Source of the DNA: JBGSOV01 sp041738935 | GTDB taxonomy: Bacteria > Patescibacteriota > Gracilibacteria > CAIRYL01 > GCA-016699755 | Reading direction: 5' to 3' | Assembly: GCA_041738935.1 (NCBI GenBank) | Contig: JBGSOV010000001.1 | Coordinates: 86,146 to 150,145 of the forward strand | Length of the DNA stretch: 64,000 nucleotides | Part shown: positions 14,805-24,599 of the stretch, piece after piece | Numbering within the stretch: the stretch's first letter is position 1 | Layout: each line of letters starts with the position of its first letter | Program-made: the position numbers and the translations under genes | The notes under the pieces: generated by a model | What the model was told of the DNA's origin: nothing | Database searches by the model: none | What the model saw: the letters and a program-made list of their open reading frames with translations, nothing else

Positions 14805-15874
14805 GGGATAATGGAAATTTTTTGGGGGGTTTTTAATCATCCCAATTCTCCAATAAGTAGTCGGTCATTTTCTTCTTTCTTTTGACTGATAATCCCCTGT
14901 GTCTTTTGAGTCTTTCTTTGAGGTGAGCAAAGTATCCATCACAACCATTCGTAGTGTTTGGAATCTTTCTCTCAGGATACCCTTCTGATACATGGAGATA
15001 TCGTAGATTTCGTTTTAATGAATGATATGCACTTCGTAGTCTTTGATGTGTGTATCTCCAGCTTCTTTTGCGTTTTGGATTACTACAGAGAGATTTCTCA
15101 TTGAGAAAGTTACGATGAAGCATGAGCCAGATCTGTAGCCCTGTTGTAAATTGTATGGAGTGATAATTGCTGAGCCGTAATGCAAGTCTTCGCAAGCTCC
15201 TTGCTGCCTTACTTTGGGCACGCTGTGGAATGTATGTCTTAATGGTTTCCATCTGATGAAACTGACAATACTGGCAGGGAATATTTGGATATTGCCTTTG
15301 TAGCATCTTGATGACTCCTGGTTTGCCATCTACGACAAAACCGAGAATATTGTATCCAATGATATGTAGTGCTCGAACAGATTGCTCATAATCTTCAACA
15401 CACTCAATTTTTGTATATTTCCAGTAGAGATTTTGCTGATTACTTCTGCAAAGAAGAAGGGCACCAAGGTTCCCAAGATTGGTAACATCCATGCTTACTA
15501 CCACATCTTTCTCTTTGACAATACACTCACCTGTAACGACTGGGAGACTATCAAATTGTTGTTGTAGTGTTCGTATGGTGGTACCTCTTTCGCTCGCAAG
15601 ATAAGCAAGTGTCTGTTCGTGTTTGGCATATCTTCTGTATGCATCTAAGAGATCGGTTTGGTGTTTTCTTGGCACCCTTCTCTGATTACGAAAACGATAC
15701 TTGCAATCCTGACATTTCCACTCTTGCAAACCATTCTTTTTGCCCCATTTCTGAACATGGTGAGAACTGCACTTTGGGCATTTTTTTAATCATCAAACTA
15801 AAAATATGGATCTTAACATAGTTAGGGACTGGTTAATATATTGGTTTTACCCCCCAAAAAATTTCCATTATCCC
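14805..15874 (-). mobile_element. IS256-type insertion sequence, complete
   Basis: The 1,070-bp element is bounded by perfect 26-bp inverted repeats (14805-14830 and 15849-15874, outer bases GGGATAATGG) and flanked by an exact 8-bp target duplication AGATTTCG (14797-14804 and 15875-15882). It holds a single transposase gene on the minus strand. The 8-bp duplication and the transposase type fit the IS256 group. Perfect ends and duplication suggest a recent insertion. Confidence 0.95.
14833..15793 (-). CDS. Transposase, zinc-binding IS256 (IS1249-like) type, with a +1 slip in an A7 run
   Basis: DDE transposase. The N-terminus carries a zinc ribbon, CPKC then WKCQDC. The first catalytic Asp is probably in VVSMDVTNLG, the second in GFVVDGKPG, and the late NGCDGYFAHLKERLKRHRGLS segment should hold the Glu. 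The main frame has no good start. ATG-ATT-AAA-AAA at 15793 leads into it only if one A of the A7 tract (15781-15787) is skipped, giving MIKK joined to CPKC. This is either a one-base expansion that disables the gene, a sequencing error, or programmed slippage. The protein would be about 319 residues. Confidence 0.85.
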
Positions 15875-15897
15875 AGATTTCGGATGCTGCATCTTTG

Positions 15898-15987
15898 ATG
15901 GTATTCCCAAAAGCGTTTCTGGTCCTGTGTGCGATTCTTTCGCTGATGACCTTGTTCATTAGCGATTGTGCGCATTTCCAAAAATAG
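15898..15987 (+). CDS. Small hydrophobic peptide with lipobox-like end, 29 aa
   Basis: Reads MVFPKAFLVL-, a hydrophobic stretch and then FISDCAHFQK, like a minimal lipoprotein signal. Without the IS, it would lie about 65 bases below the promoter at 14746-14774. Its small size leaves real doubt that it is a gene. Confidence 0.35.
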   Translation: MVFPKAFLVLCAILSLMTLFISDCAHFQK

Positions 15988-16010
15988 ACTTTCTTTTCTT
16001 TCTTCTTGTT

Positions 16011-16871
16011 ATGGACGGATCAGGTGAATCGAATTTCGATCAGACGGAAATGCAAGGTATTTCCTTTGATTCTGGGCGAGAGCTGACTGCTCTTCAGCGG
16101 CAGTTAGAAGGAATCGTTCAGTATTTTAGCACTGCAGAAATCAATGTAGCTCTTCAAACACACACGGAAGGTATAGTTGCTATCCCCAATAGCGAATTGA
16201 TACAATTGCAAAAAAGCTTGCCGAACACTATCGATAGAAGTGCAGTCAATGCAATCGGACTTTTTGCGAAACACACTGTCAAAAATCACAGTATTTATCC
16301 GCCCGAGCAGACACCACCATTTGCGCTTCAGCTGCCAGAGACAGTACAAATCAATGGGAAGATTCAGCAGTTTTGTCTTGCGACTGCTCAGGAGATTCTT
16401 GCCATCATTAACAAATACGACGCAAACACACCAGAATTAGGGATTAATCCTGATGTTCCTGACGAAATCATCAGCCACCAACCAGTAGGCAGAAAACTGA
16501 TTATCGGTTCTGACAAAAATATCTGGCGCACTGATTGTCAAGGTCATGGGGCGCACAATTACCTCTTTGGCGAATATTTTGGCGCGGAAGAGCGCCGTGA
16601 CAAAGGCTTTAGTAAACAAGAATACGGCTACGATATCGATGCTTTTTTGGCGGAACTATTGCGCGTAATCACAACAGGGGATTACAGTAAGATGTACGAA
16701 AGGGCAGTAATGCTTCGAGAAAAAAACATTGATGAAGATGTAATTTTTTGGCGAGGATTGCGAGGGCGTGTTATTTTGGGATTAGAAGCAGCCCAATTTA
16801 CCGGCGCCGGTACGGGGGCCAGTCTTAAAATCACAGGAGACGATACAATTTTGCAATCACAAAATTCTTAG
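16011..16871 (+). CDS. Hypothetical protein, 286 aa
   Basis: No family recognised. Soluble, with no signal peptide from the chosen start. The frame is open further upstream, but that part would be a chance hydrophobic leader overlapping the small peptide gene. Histidine-containing segments DCQGHGAHNYLFGEYFG and a Trp/Arg-rich FWRGLRGRVILGLEAA near residue 255 may mark a functional core. Four bases separate it from the next small gene, suggesting an operon. It lies between the IS and the acyl-CoA synthetase gene. Confidence 0.6.
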   Translation: MDGSGESNFDQTEMQGISFDSGRELTALQRQLEGIVQYFSTAEINVALQTHTEGIVAIPNSELIQLQKSLPNTIDRSAVNAIGLFAKHTVKNHSIYPPEQTPPFALQLPETVQINGKIQQFCLATAQEILAIINKYDANTPELGINPDVPDEIISHQPVGRKLIIGSDKNIWRTDCQGHGAHNYLFGEYFGAEERRDKGFSKQEYGYDIDAFLAELLRVITTGDYSKMYERAVMLREKNIDEDVIFWRGLRGRVILGLEAAQFTGAGTGASLKITGDDTILQSQNS

Positions 16872-16875
16872 AAAA

Positions 16876-17142
16876 ATGTCAGAAAATTTTCTCCAAAAAG
16901 ACGAGAATTCTTTTGAAATAGACACAATTAATGGTGTTGTCATTATCCCAAAGGCTGAAGGTGATTCAATCATAATCCCTTTTGCGAATCTGCGTCTTTA
17001 TTTGGATGAGCTCAAAAATAACCTTTATTTTGATTTACAAGATAGTCGTGAGCGCATTTTTGATATTCTCGAAAACAGGGTCGATTTGACGCGAGCTGAC
17101 ATTCGAGAGATTCTGATTGCCAAAGGATTTTTGTCAGAATAA
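16876..17142 (+). CDS. Hypothetical protein, 88 aa
   Basis: A small acidic protein with a strand-rich first half (INGVVIIPKAEGDSIIIPF) and a helical second half ending in ADIREILIAKGFLSE. No motif that I can name. It follows the 286-aa gene by 4 bp and may be its partner. Confidence 0.55.
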   Translation: MSENFLQKDENSFEIDTINGVVIIPKAEGDSIIIPFANLRLYLDELKNNLYFDLQDSRERIFDILENRVDLTRADIREILIAKGFLSE

Positions 17143-17240
17143 TTTGCAACGCCTGACGCTTTTTCTGTTCGTTGCTTGGTTCATGATAACTGGCAAAAAG
17201 CCTCCTTTTGTGGTAGAATAAAATCAAATACATAGTCACC

Positions 17241-19337
17241 ATGAATCCAAATATTTTCAACCCACGCTCGATTGCCATTGTGGGTGCTTCCAAGGTTCCC
17301 GGCAAGCTGAGTTACGATATTTTGAGTAATCTCGTCAATCTTGGCTACGAAGGGAAAATTTTTCCGATCAACACAAAAGGTGATGAGGTACTTGGATTGC
17401 CGATTCTTCCGAGTATTTCTGCTTTGCCCGAGATTCCTGATCTGGTACTGATTATCATTCCGGCGCCTTTCGTAAATGCGATTGTGGAAGAATGCGGACA
17501 GTTTGGCATCGAGAATATTGTGGTTATTTCTGCCGGTTTTAAAGAAATCGGTGGTGAGGGAATCAAACGCGAAAATGAGCTGAAAAAAATTGTCGACACA
17601 TTCAAAATTAATCTTGTTGGGCCAAATTGTCTGGGCATCATCAATACCAAAATTCTCATGAACGCTTCTTTCGCAGAAGGCATGCCAAGTTTTGGCAATG
17701 TAAGTCTCATTTCTCAATCGGGCGCGATGGCGGTAGCGATGATCGACTGGGCGTATGAAAGCGGACTTGGTTTTGCAAAAATCATCAGTATGGGGAACAA
17801 GACCGGAGTAAACGAAAATGAACTCCTCGAATATTTTGGTGAAGATTCGGACACCAAAGTGATTCTCATGTATCTCGAAAGTATCGCCGATGGTGACGAA
17901 TTTTTGCGACTTGCGCGCAAGATCAGCCTCAAAAAGCCAATTATCATCGTCAAATCCGGTACGTCCGAAGCTGGTACAAAAGCGATTTCTTCGCACACCG
18001 GCTCGCTTGCCGGTTCGGATATCGCCATCGAAACAGCATTTCGTCAGGGAGGCGTGATTCGCGCGCAAACGGTGGAAGACCTCTTTTATTACGCCAAGGC
18101 GTTTAGTTACCAAAATCCGCCGAAAGGCGACCGCGTTGGTATCATCACGAATGCCGGTGGTCCGGGAATCATGGCAGCAGATGAAATGGCACGCGCCGGT
18201 TTGCAACTCGCCAAGCTTTCGCAGGCGACACAAGACAAATTGGCAGAAGGCTTGCCATCGACTGCTGCGCTCAGCAATCCAGTTGATGTCATTGGTGATG
18301 CGCTTGCGGATCGCTATCGCTATGCGATTGATGTTCTTCTGGCGAGTGGCGAAATCGATTCGCTCGTTGTTATCCTCACTCCACAGATTATGACAGAGGT
18401 TCGACAAGTTGCTTCTATCACTACCGCGCTTGCCCGTCAGTATCCGGATGTCACCGTTTTGAGCGCATTTGTTGGCGGTGAAAGCATCGAGCGTGGACGA
18501 CAGATTTTTCGTCGTCATCGTTTTCCAAATTATACTTTTCCCGAAGAGGCGATTGACACGCTTCAGCAGATGCAAGCGTATTCCACTTGGAAAGATACTG
18601 AACAAGAACGTATTGAAGCTCTCAAGCTCTTACCAGCTTCACCTCGGAGTGCCGCCACCGATGCGATTTTTGCTCACAAAAATCCCGGCAATCGGCTCGA
18701 TTTTGCCGAAACTAAGCTGCTCTGCCAAAGCTATGGTATTCATGTTCCTGATATTCGTTTGGCAAAATCGGCGGATGAAGCGACAAAACATGCCGAGCAA
18801 ATCGGCTATCCGGTCGTGCTCAAAATCGCTTCGCCGGATATTTATCACAAAACCGATGCCGGAGGGATTCGAGTGGATTTGCAGAATGCAGCCGAAGTAC
18901 AAGCTGCTTTTGAAGAGATTCTTACCAATGTAAAGGCACATATGCCTCAGGCAAAAATCGATGGCATCACCATCGAGCCGATGCTCTCACTTGGGAAAGA
19001 AATCATTATCGGAGTCAACCGCGATCCACAATTTGGGCACATGCTCGTGTTTGGTTTAGGAGGAATATATGTCGAAGTGCTCAAGGACGTTACCTTCCGT
19101 ATTGCTCCGGTCACCAAAGCTGAGGCACTTGCCATGATCGATGAAATCAAAACGGTCAGCATTCTCAAAGGTGTTCGTGGCGAAAAGGCGGTCGATTTTG
19201 ATGCCATCGCCGATGTAATCGTGCGTGTCGGGCAGATCGTCACCGATTATCCGCAGATCAGCGAATTTGAAATGAATCCGCTCATTGTCAGTCCCGATCG
19301 CGGTGCGATTGCCGTCGATATGAAGTGTATCGTGTGA
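17241..19337 (+). CDS. Acyl-CoA synthetase (ADP-forming), fused alpha-beta
   Basis: 698 residues. Converts acyl-CoA, ADP and phosphate to acid, ATP and CoA; in fermenters it serves for ATP synthesis from acetyl-CoA. The order is CoA-binding domain (IAIVGASKVPGKLSY, about 11-25), succinyl-CoA-ligase-like domain with the phospho-His in ISSHTGSLAGSD (about residue 253), then an ATP-grasp domain (about 480-698) with GYPVVLKIASPDIYHKTDAGG and FGLGGIYVEVLKDVTFR. The length matches the fused bacterial form. It is monocistronic with a terminator. Substrate range is not readable from sequence. Confidence 0.93.
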   Translation: MNPNIFNPRSIAIVGASKVPGKLSYDILSNLVNLGYEGKIFPINTKGDEVLGLPILPSISALPEIPDLVLIIIPAPFVNAIVEECGQFGIENIVVISAGFKEIGGEGIKRENELKKIVDTFKINLVGPNCLGIINTKILMNASFAEGMPSFGNVSLISQSGAMAVAMIDWAYESGLGFAKIISMGNKTGVNENELLEYFGEDSDTKVILMYLESIADGDEFLRLARKISLKKPIIIVKSGTSEAGTKAISSHTGSLAGSDIAIETAFRQGGVIRAQTVEDLFYYAKAFSYQNPPKGDRVGIITNAGGPGIMAADEMARAGLQLAKLSQATQDKLAEGLPSTAALSNPVDVIGDALADRYRYAIDVLLASGEIDSLVVILTPQIMTEVRQVASITTALARQYPDVTVLSAFVGGESIERGRQIFRRHRFPNYTFPEEAIDTLQQMQAYSTWKDTEQERIEALKLLPASPRSAATDAIFAHKNPGNRLDFAETKLLCQSYGIHVPDIRLAKSADEATKHAEQIGYPVVLKIASPDIYHKTDAGGIRVDLQNAAEVQAAFEEILTNVKAHMPQAKIDGITIEPMLSLGKEIIIGVNRDPQFGHMLVFGLGGIYVEVLKDVTFRIAPVTKAEALAMIDEIKTVSILKGVRGEKAVDFDAIADVIVRVGQIVTDYPQISEFEMNPLIVSPDRGAIAVDMKCIV

Positions 19338-19462
19338 CAATTTATTTCCATGTCTTTGGTTTACAATTTTGTTGCTTGTAGCCTGATTTTAGCGTCAAAA
19401 TTTATTCAGGTGTTCCTCCTTTTACCAAATGTGTTTTAGGTGAGTCACCATGATTCCCTGCC

Positions 19463-19491
19463 AAAAAACCACGGTCATGCCGTGGTTTTTT
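19463..19491. terminator. Bidirectional terminator between convergent genes
   Basis: AAAAAACCACGG-TCATG-CCGTGGTTTTTT, an uninterrupted 12-bp stem; serves the synthetase gene and the secreted-protein operon on the other strand. Confidence 0.9.
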
Positions 19492-19520
19492 GTGTTCAAG
19501 TATTCAATTCTCTTATCGCC

Positions 19521-20987
19521 TTATTGCCCGACAAAATATGTGCGGTCATAGTTCAGACCAATCTTATCGAGTGGAACGAAAGTCCCATTGGGTGGTGAAC
19601 CTTTGCACCATTGCCCAAAGAGAATATTATTGTTAATTTTGGTTTGCTCGGAAAAAATACCGCATTCGTTTTCATCATACCCAATCACATCTGGAGCAGT
19701 ACTATTTTTACGGTCGATGGTGTCTGGGTACCATGGATCCCACCAATTCAGATAGACTTCATTGTAGCTTTGTCCGTTTGGTGGTGGAAGGTCAGAATTC
19801 CCATTATAACTACCAGCATAGATCATAGTGGCAATCCTATTTTCAGTATGCTTATAGCGAGTGTCGAGTTTGAGTTCGACATGGTCAAGCACAAGTTTTT
19901 TTGTGCCATGCGCTGTATCCACACGATAGGGGACAAAGAGCCCTTGATTGATGAGATCACCTCGGACATTTTGTACAACGAGTTCATTCAGATTGACATC
20001 ACCAACACTTGGTTCACCGCCTTGTATATGAATAATATCCCCATGCGTTCCTTCAGTACAATAACCAGGTGCACGCAAATACGAATTTTGTACCACCATG
20101 CGCCCGTCACCCTTGACGCGATATGAACGAATCGCATCGCTACATGCCTGGTGCATATCGATTTCGATACCTTCTATCATTGCCGTTCCATCCCACCAAG
20201 CAACGGTAAGTGCACCACCACCCTCATCACTCGTGGCAATATCGATTTCCCCTCCAATAAGTCTGAGATTGTGTGACGGATTACTGTTTGTTCCGCCGAT
20301 ACTTCCTTTTGAGGTACATACTCTATCAGAAGGCAAGGTGATGACTACATCCTTGCCTGCCATTTGATTGCGCGTTGGAAAACCGGCATCTTCCGGACAG
20401 ACATTCTCAAAAACAACAGTATTGTTAGGATCCATTACTGGAGGTTCTTCGAGTACCGCTCCTGAGTACGTATTGGTTGCTTCTGAGATGCCTTGTATTT
20501 GCCATAGGCTTTCGGTGCAGGCGGCATCTTGGCAGCCGCATTTCCAAGCGTTATTTACATATTGACAAACAAAACCGACTGCATATGTACTTTTATTATC
20601 TGTAAGTGGAATCGATCCATTCGCATTCCCCTTGTACCAAGTATTGGCAAGTAATGGATTTGTGCTATTCAAATTAATGCTTGTCCATTGATTTCCATTC
20701 CAATAATAACCTTGCTTGTATACATATTGCTTGTTTCCATCACTCCCAATTTTTAGAGTGGCTTCGGTATTCTGGCAAGAGATCCCTTCTACAAGGAGCT
20801 CTTTTTCTGCGCTCAGTGTATTCCATGCGGCGCCATAGCTTGCTTCCGGTTGCGAACCGCTTTGATAGGTGTGGTCGCAAGCGGCTGCATGAGCATTGTG
20901 CACTCCCCAAAAAAGCAATACCAACACACCAATTGCGAGATGTATTCCCATGTTTCTCAAATCATAGGTGGCAATTTTATATTTCAT
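19521..20987 (-). CDS. Secreted module protein A (488 aa)
   Basis: A signal peptide (hydrophobic about 14-31, then AHAAAC) indicates secretion. Residues about 35-165 form a Cys-rich module with the phrases YGAAWNTL, YVYKQGYYWNGNQW and KCGCQDAACTE, shared with the two neighbouring genes. The rest (about 185-488) has regularly spaced strands such as MIEGIEIDM, VVQNSYL, LVVQNVRGDLINQGLF and LVLDHVELKLD, which reads like a right-handed beta-helix of the pectate-lyase or parallel-repeat type. No catalytic site is assigned. It is the last of three related genes in a row and has its own promoter. Target: probably an extracellular polymer (inference). Confidence 0.75.
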   Translation of the reverse strand: MKYKIATYDLRNMGIHLAIGVLVLLFWGVHNAHAAACDHTYQSGSQPEASYGAAWNTLSAEKELLVEGISCQNTEATLKIGSDGNKQYVYKQGYYWNGNQWTSINLNSTNPLLANTWYKGNANGSIPLTDNKSTYAVGFVCQYVNNAWKCGCQDAACTESLWQIQGISEATNTYSGAVLEEPPVMDPNNTVVFENVCPEDAGFPTRNQMAGKDVVITLPSDRVCTSKGSIGGTNSNPSHNLRLIGGEIDIATSDEGGGALTVAWWDGTAMIEGIEIDMHQACSDAIRSYRVKGDGRMVVQNSYLRAPGYCTEGTHGDIIHIQGGEPSVGDVNLNELVVQNVRGDLINQGLFVPYRVDTAHGTKKLVLDHVELKLDTRYKHTENRIATMIYAGSYNGNSDLPPPNGQSYNEVYLNWWDPWYPDTIDRKNSTAPDVIGYDENECGIFSEQTKINNNILFGQWCKGSPPNGTFVPLDKIGLNYDRTYFVGQ

Positions 20988-21022
20988 TTTTTAGTGAAAA
21001 AAATATATTTGATTTATAATAC

Positions 21023-21052
21023 ATTATAACACTATACTCCATGAAAAAACAA
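21023..21052 (-). promoter_or_regulatory. Promoter of secreted module protein A
   Basis: On the minus strand TTGTTT, 18 bp, TATAAT (fwd 21023-21028), about 36 bases before the ATG. Confidence 0.6.
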
Positions 21053-21140
21053 GCACAGAATCTTGGTGGTTCCTTGTTTTTATGCAACATCAGAAAATAC
21101 TATCTTTTAACAAAGGTGTGGCATCCTCCGATACTGAGGG

Positions 21141-22586
21141 CTATTTGGCAAAGAATGAGCGGTCATAGTTCCGCCCAATCTTATCAAGTGGCACAAAGGT
21201 TCCGCCAGGAGGACTGCCCTTGCACCATGCACCGTCCAGCTTTGCCTTATTTTTTACATCCGAGGAATAGACGGCACACCCTTTACTGTCAAATGAAGAG
21301 GCGGCAGGAAGAACGATATTTGTGCGATTTTCCGTGCCTGGATACCATGGTTCCCACCAGTTGAGATACACTTCGTTGTAGCTTTGTCCATTCGGCGGAT
21401 AGTTGTTGCCACCACCACCGGTTGGATCGGCAAAAACCATTGTCGAGATCTTGTTCTGACTGAACTTAAAGCGTGAATCAAGTCTCATCTCGACATGATC
21501 AAGCACAAGACGGTTTACTCCATGCCCATCTGGTCGTGGAGGGACAAAAAAGCCTTGATTGATGAGGTCTCCACGCAGATTTTGCACAATCAGTTCCGTA
21601 ATATTTTTGCCACCATCACCGCCCTGGGCATGGAAAAGGTCACCATGGGTTCCAGGAGTGCAGTAGCTCATTCCGGCAATATATGAGTTTTGAATAATCA
21701 CGCGTCCGCTGCGTGGAAAATAGGTGCGAATTCCGTCCATGCAGGAGTTGTTGATATCGATATAGAGTCCCTCAAACAGCGCGGTACCATCCCAATAGGT
21801 GAGTGTGAGTCCGGCACCATTACTTGGTGAGCTGCTGTAAATATCCAACTCGCCTCCCGATACCCAGATATCATGTGCTGATTGACTTTTGGTACCCCCC
21901 AAATTCCCAACCTTCTTACAAACCCTGTCTTTGGGAAGAGTTATTTTGACGTCTCGTCCTGCCATTTGACTGTTTGATGGCCAGCGCGAATCCTCTGGGC
22001 AGACATTTTCTACAACAAGCGGATTATCCATCGGTGGGGGTGGGAGCAGGTCACCAGTCGGATTGCCAGTTCCCCCACCGTAGGATGATTCCCTTACTGC
22101 TTGTACTTGCCAGCGTGGTGTTGTACACGCGTTGTCTGCGCAGCCACACTTCCATTTGTTATCTGAATACTGACAAACATAGCCGACAAAAATTGCAGGA
22201 GATTGATTTCCCTTTGGGAACGAGCCCTTCCCTTCGCGTGCCAACCAACTCCCGACAGCAGGATTCGATCCGCTCAGATTTAGCTGTCGCCACTGACTGC
22301 CATTCCAATAAAACCCATGATTGTAAACATATTGATTCGTTTTATTCGATCCTACAGTGACTTCAATATTGTTACCCGAACAAACGCCGCTTAAAAGTAA
22401 TTCCTTGGTAGTCGTTAGTACATTCCATGATGCTCCATATCCACCAGGCACTTGGGATCCAGACGGAAATAGCTGCTCACAACTTTGGGCAAAAGATTGT
22501 GAAGCTAATCCTCCGAACATCATAACAACTGAACCTGTAAAAATCAGCAGAAGAAGTCTGGAACGAGATGAAAAAATATTAATCAT
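21141..22586 (-). CDS. Secreted module protein B (481 aa)
   Basis: Paralogue of the 488-aa neighbour, alignable from end to end, with signal peptide (about 9-33, ending SQSFAQSC). The N-terminal module (about 35-165) reads QLFPSGSQVPGGYGASWN, YVYNHGFYWNGSQW and KCGCADNACTTPRWQ. The C-terminal part repeats the strand pattern VVENVCPEDSRWPSNSQMAG, LIVQNLRGDLINQGFF and SYNEVYLNWWEPWYPG. Protein A gene shares all these positions. It begins 34 bases after the GH71-like gene, so the two are probably co-transcribed. Extracellular; role unknown. Confidence 0.75.
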   Translation of the reverse strand: MINIFSSRSRLLLLIFTGSVVMMFGGLASQSFAQSCEQLFPSGSQVPGGYGASWNVLTTTKELLLSGVCSGNNIEVTVGSNKTNQYVYNHGFYWNGSQWRQLNLSGSNPAVGSWLAREGKGSFPKGNQSPAIFVGYVCQYSDNKWKCGCADNACTTPRWQVQAVRESSYGGGTGNPTGDLLPPPPMDNPLVVENVCPEDSRWPSNSQMAGRDVKITLPKDRVCKKVGNLGGTKSQSAHDIWVSGGELDIYSSSPSNGAGLTLTYWDGTALFEGLYIDINNSCMDGIRTYFPRSGRVIIQNSYIAGMSYCTPGTHGDLFHAQGGDGGKNITELIVQNLRGDLINQGFFVPPRPDGHGVNRLVLDHVEMRLDSRFKFSQNKISTMVFADPTGGGGNNYPPNGQSYNEVYLNWWEPWYPGTENRTNIVLPAASSFDSKGCAVYSSDVKNKAKLDGAWCKGSPPGGTFVPLDKIGRNYDRSFFAK

Positions 22587-22620
22587 AGAAATCGAAAGAG
22601 GAATAGTGATGAAGTGATTT

Positions 22621-24540
22621 TTATCGTATTGCCTGTACTTGCCAGTGTGGTGTTGTGCACGCGTTATCTGCGCAACCGCATTTCCAAGTATTTTCTACTA
22701 ACTGACACATATATCCGACAAAGATTGCCGGCGATTGATCCCCCTTTGGAAACGACCCTTTTGCTTCTTGCGCCAACCAACTTCCGATTGCCGGGTTTGC
22801 ACCGCTCAAGTTTATTTGCCGCCACTGACCACCATCCCAATAAAAACCATGATTAAAAATATATTGATTTGGTTGATGAGAGCCAATCGTGATTTGGATA
22901 TTGTTTCCCGAACAAGCACCAATGAGCACCGGCTCACGAGCCGTACTAAATACATTCCATGCTGCACCGTACCCGCCGGGTGCCTGAGAGCCAGATGGAA
23001 AAAGTGGTGTGCATGAAGCGCTGCCACCACCGTCATAGGCTTTGCCAGTGGATTTGTCTGTCGAAATAAAATCTGCATAGGTGCCAAAATTACGCGTGCC
23101 ATTGCCATTAAATGCCTTGGGAGAATTGGTAATCTCAAGTTTACCTTGCCCACTCAGGATCGTTGCGCCTCCACGCACCAGAGCGAATGTCGGCTTCCCA
23201 CGATTAGCACTCCATGGTACATCAAAATGAGTTGTTCCGATTGGTGCATTGAACGAACCGATTTGAGCACCACCTAAGGTAACGGTAAGCGTGGCAGGAC
23301 TCGTGAGTTCGGTCGTGACATAGACAACATCTTTCGCATTTCCAGTCCCATTTATATTGGTACCTTTGGCAGCGCACTGGTCTCCGGATGGGATTCCCAG
23401 ATCTTTTGGATGTTGTCGATATGCAAAATAAATCGAATCGTGTGTAATTGCTGGCTCTTGTCCTGTGGAATACCATTTGGCATAGCGCTTGGCGAATTGA
23501 TAAAATCCACGATGCGACCAGACGGGCATTTGGCTATTGCCCTGAAATCCACTGACGCAATAATTACCAGTATATGGTCCTTTACAACTCTGATCAGATG
23601 GAGTCAGATAATTATCTTCGCCCATATCACTCCACATTGTCAGCCAAACAAATTTTGAATTGGCATTTTTCCCGCCCGGAATAACCGAATTCCAATAATT
23701 TTGCCAACCGCGATAAGCATCGTGCTCCATATAGTTGCTTGTCGGTTTGCCACAAACCTGCCAATACGCGCTCGAAAATCCCGGAAAAACATCGACACCA
23801 ATCGAATTAAGTGCATTACTAAGCGCCGAGACTTTGCTAATAGATCCACCAGATGCGCCTGCGCCAAAATCATAAAAACCAACATCAAATCCTGCATTAC
23901 GCATAACCGAAATTTCATTTTTTACTTTGCTTGGTTCTCCTGGTCCACCTCCACGTTCGTAAATAAAATACGGCTCTAGACTGGCATTCTTGAGCGGATT
24001 CAAAAGTTTGTTCACATAATTACTGCCTGTTGCGCCCGCCCGCCCGCCATTCCAGACAGCAAGCATGGGTTTGCCTTTCCGCTGGCAATACTCTGATCCA
24101 TTGCCATATTGTTTCATATAATTTACTAGCGTAGCAGGATTCTCGTCCATTGCATCTCCCAAGATAAACCAACAAAAATTGTCATTCTTTTCTGCATTCC
24201 ATTGTTTAATAGCAGTAGAAATGGCAGCCATATTGTTGGTGTCCCGCGAAGCGTTAAACATATCATCTACTAGTGCGCCCACTCCCATTGCGCGCATATC
24301 GGCGATATTCTTTTTGTATGCTGCGACATTGTCACCAGGATACATAAAAGATCCGGACATTGGGGAAAAGTCCATGGCAATTACTGTTTTTTCTTTCAGC
24401 TCGATGCGAGCTTGAGCAGAGGGAATCATCTCAACGAGGTTCACTCCAAAAGCTATGCTGCAGATTATTATAGAAAATGCGGCATGTCTCAATAGTAATA
24501 ACAAGACAAACTGCTTAAGAGGAGTAGCGTCACCTTCCAT
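22621..24540 (-). CDS. Secreted GH71-like glycoside hydrolase with C-terminal module
   Basis: 639 residues. After a leader with a hydrophobic helix (about 10-45) comes a domain (about 50-500) that looks like GH71, the alpha-1,3-glucanase family: VIAMDFSPMSGSF, MGVGALVDDMFNAS, then FVWLTMWSDMGEDNYLTPS, YFAYRQHPKDLGIPSGD and a C-terminal sandwich with ELTSPATLTVTLGG. The last 125 residues are the same module found at the N-termini of proteins A and B (FPSGSQAPGGYGAAWN, FNHGFYWDGGQWRQINLS, KCGCADNACTTPHWQ). The module ends exactly at the stop. Likely secreted to act on alpha-glucan; the GH71 call is by motif resemblance only. Confidence 0.7.
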   Translation of the reverse strand: MEGDATPLKQFVLLLLLRHAAFSIIICSIAFGVNLVEMIPSAQARIELKEKTVIAMDFSPMSGSFMYPGDNVAAYKKNIADMRAMGVGALVDDMFNASRDTNNMAAISTAIKQWNAEKNDNFCWFILGDAMDENPATLVNYMKQYGNGSEYCQRKGKPMLAVWNGGRAGATGSNYVNKLLNPLKNASLEPYFIYERGGGPGEPSKVKNEISVMRNAGFDVGFYDFGAGASGGSISKVSALSNALNSIGVDVFPGFSSAYWQVCGKPTSNYMEHDAYRGWQNYWNSVIPGGKNANSKFVWLTMWSDMGEDNYLTPSDQSCKGPYTGNYCVSGFQGNSQMPVWSHRGFYQFAKRYAKWYSTGQEPAITHDSIYFAYRQHPKDLGIPSGDQCAAKGTNINGTGNAKDVVYVTTELTSPATLTVTLGGAQIGSFNAPIGTTHFDVPWSANRGKPTFALVRGGATILSGQGKLEITNSPKAFNGNGTRNFGTYADFISTDKSTGKAYDGGGSASCTPLFPSGSQAPGGYGAAWNVFSTAREPVLIGACSGNNIQITIGSHQPNQYIFNHGFYWDGGQWRQINLSGANPAIGSWLAQEAKGSFPKGDQSPAIFVGYMCQLVENTWKCGCADNACTTPHWQVQAIR

Positions 24541-24599
24541 TTTTTATGCATTATTCATCTTATAATACGCTTTTTTGTGGATTTTTGCAATACAGATTG

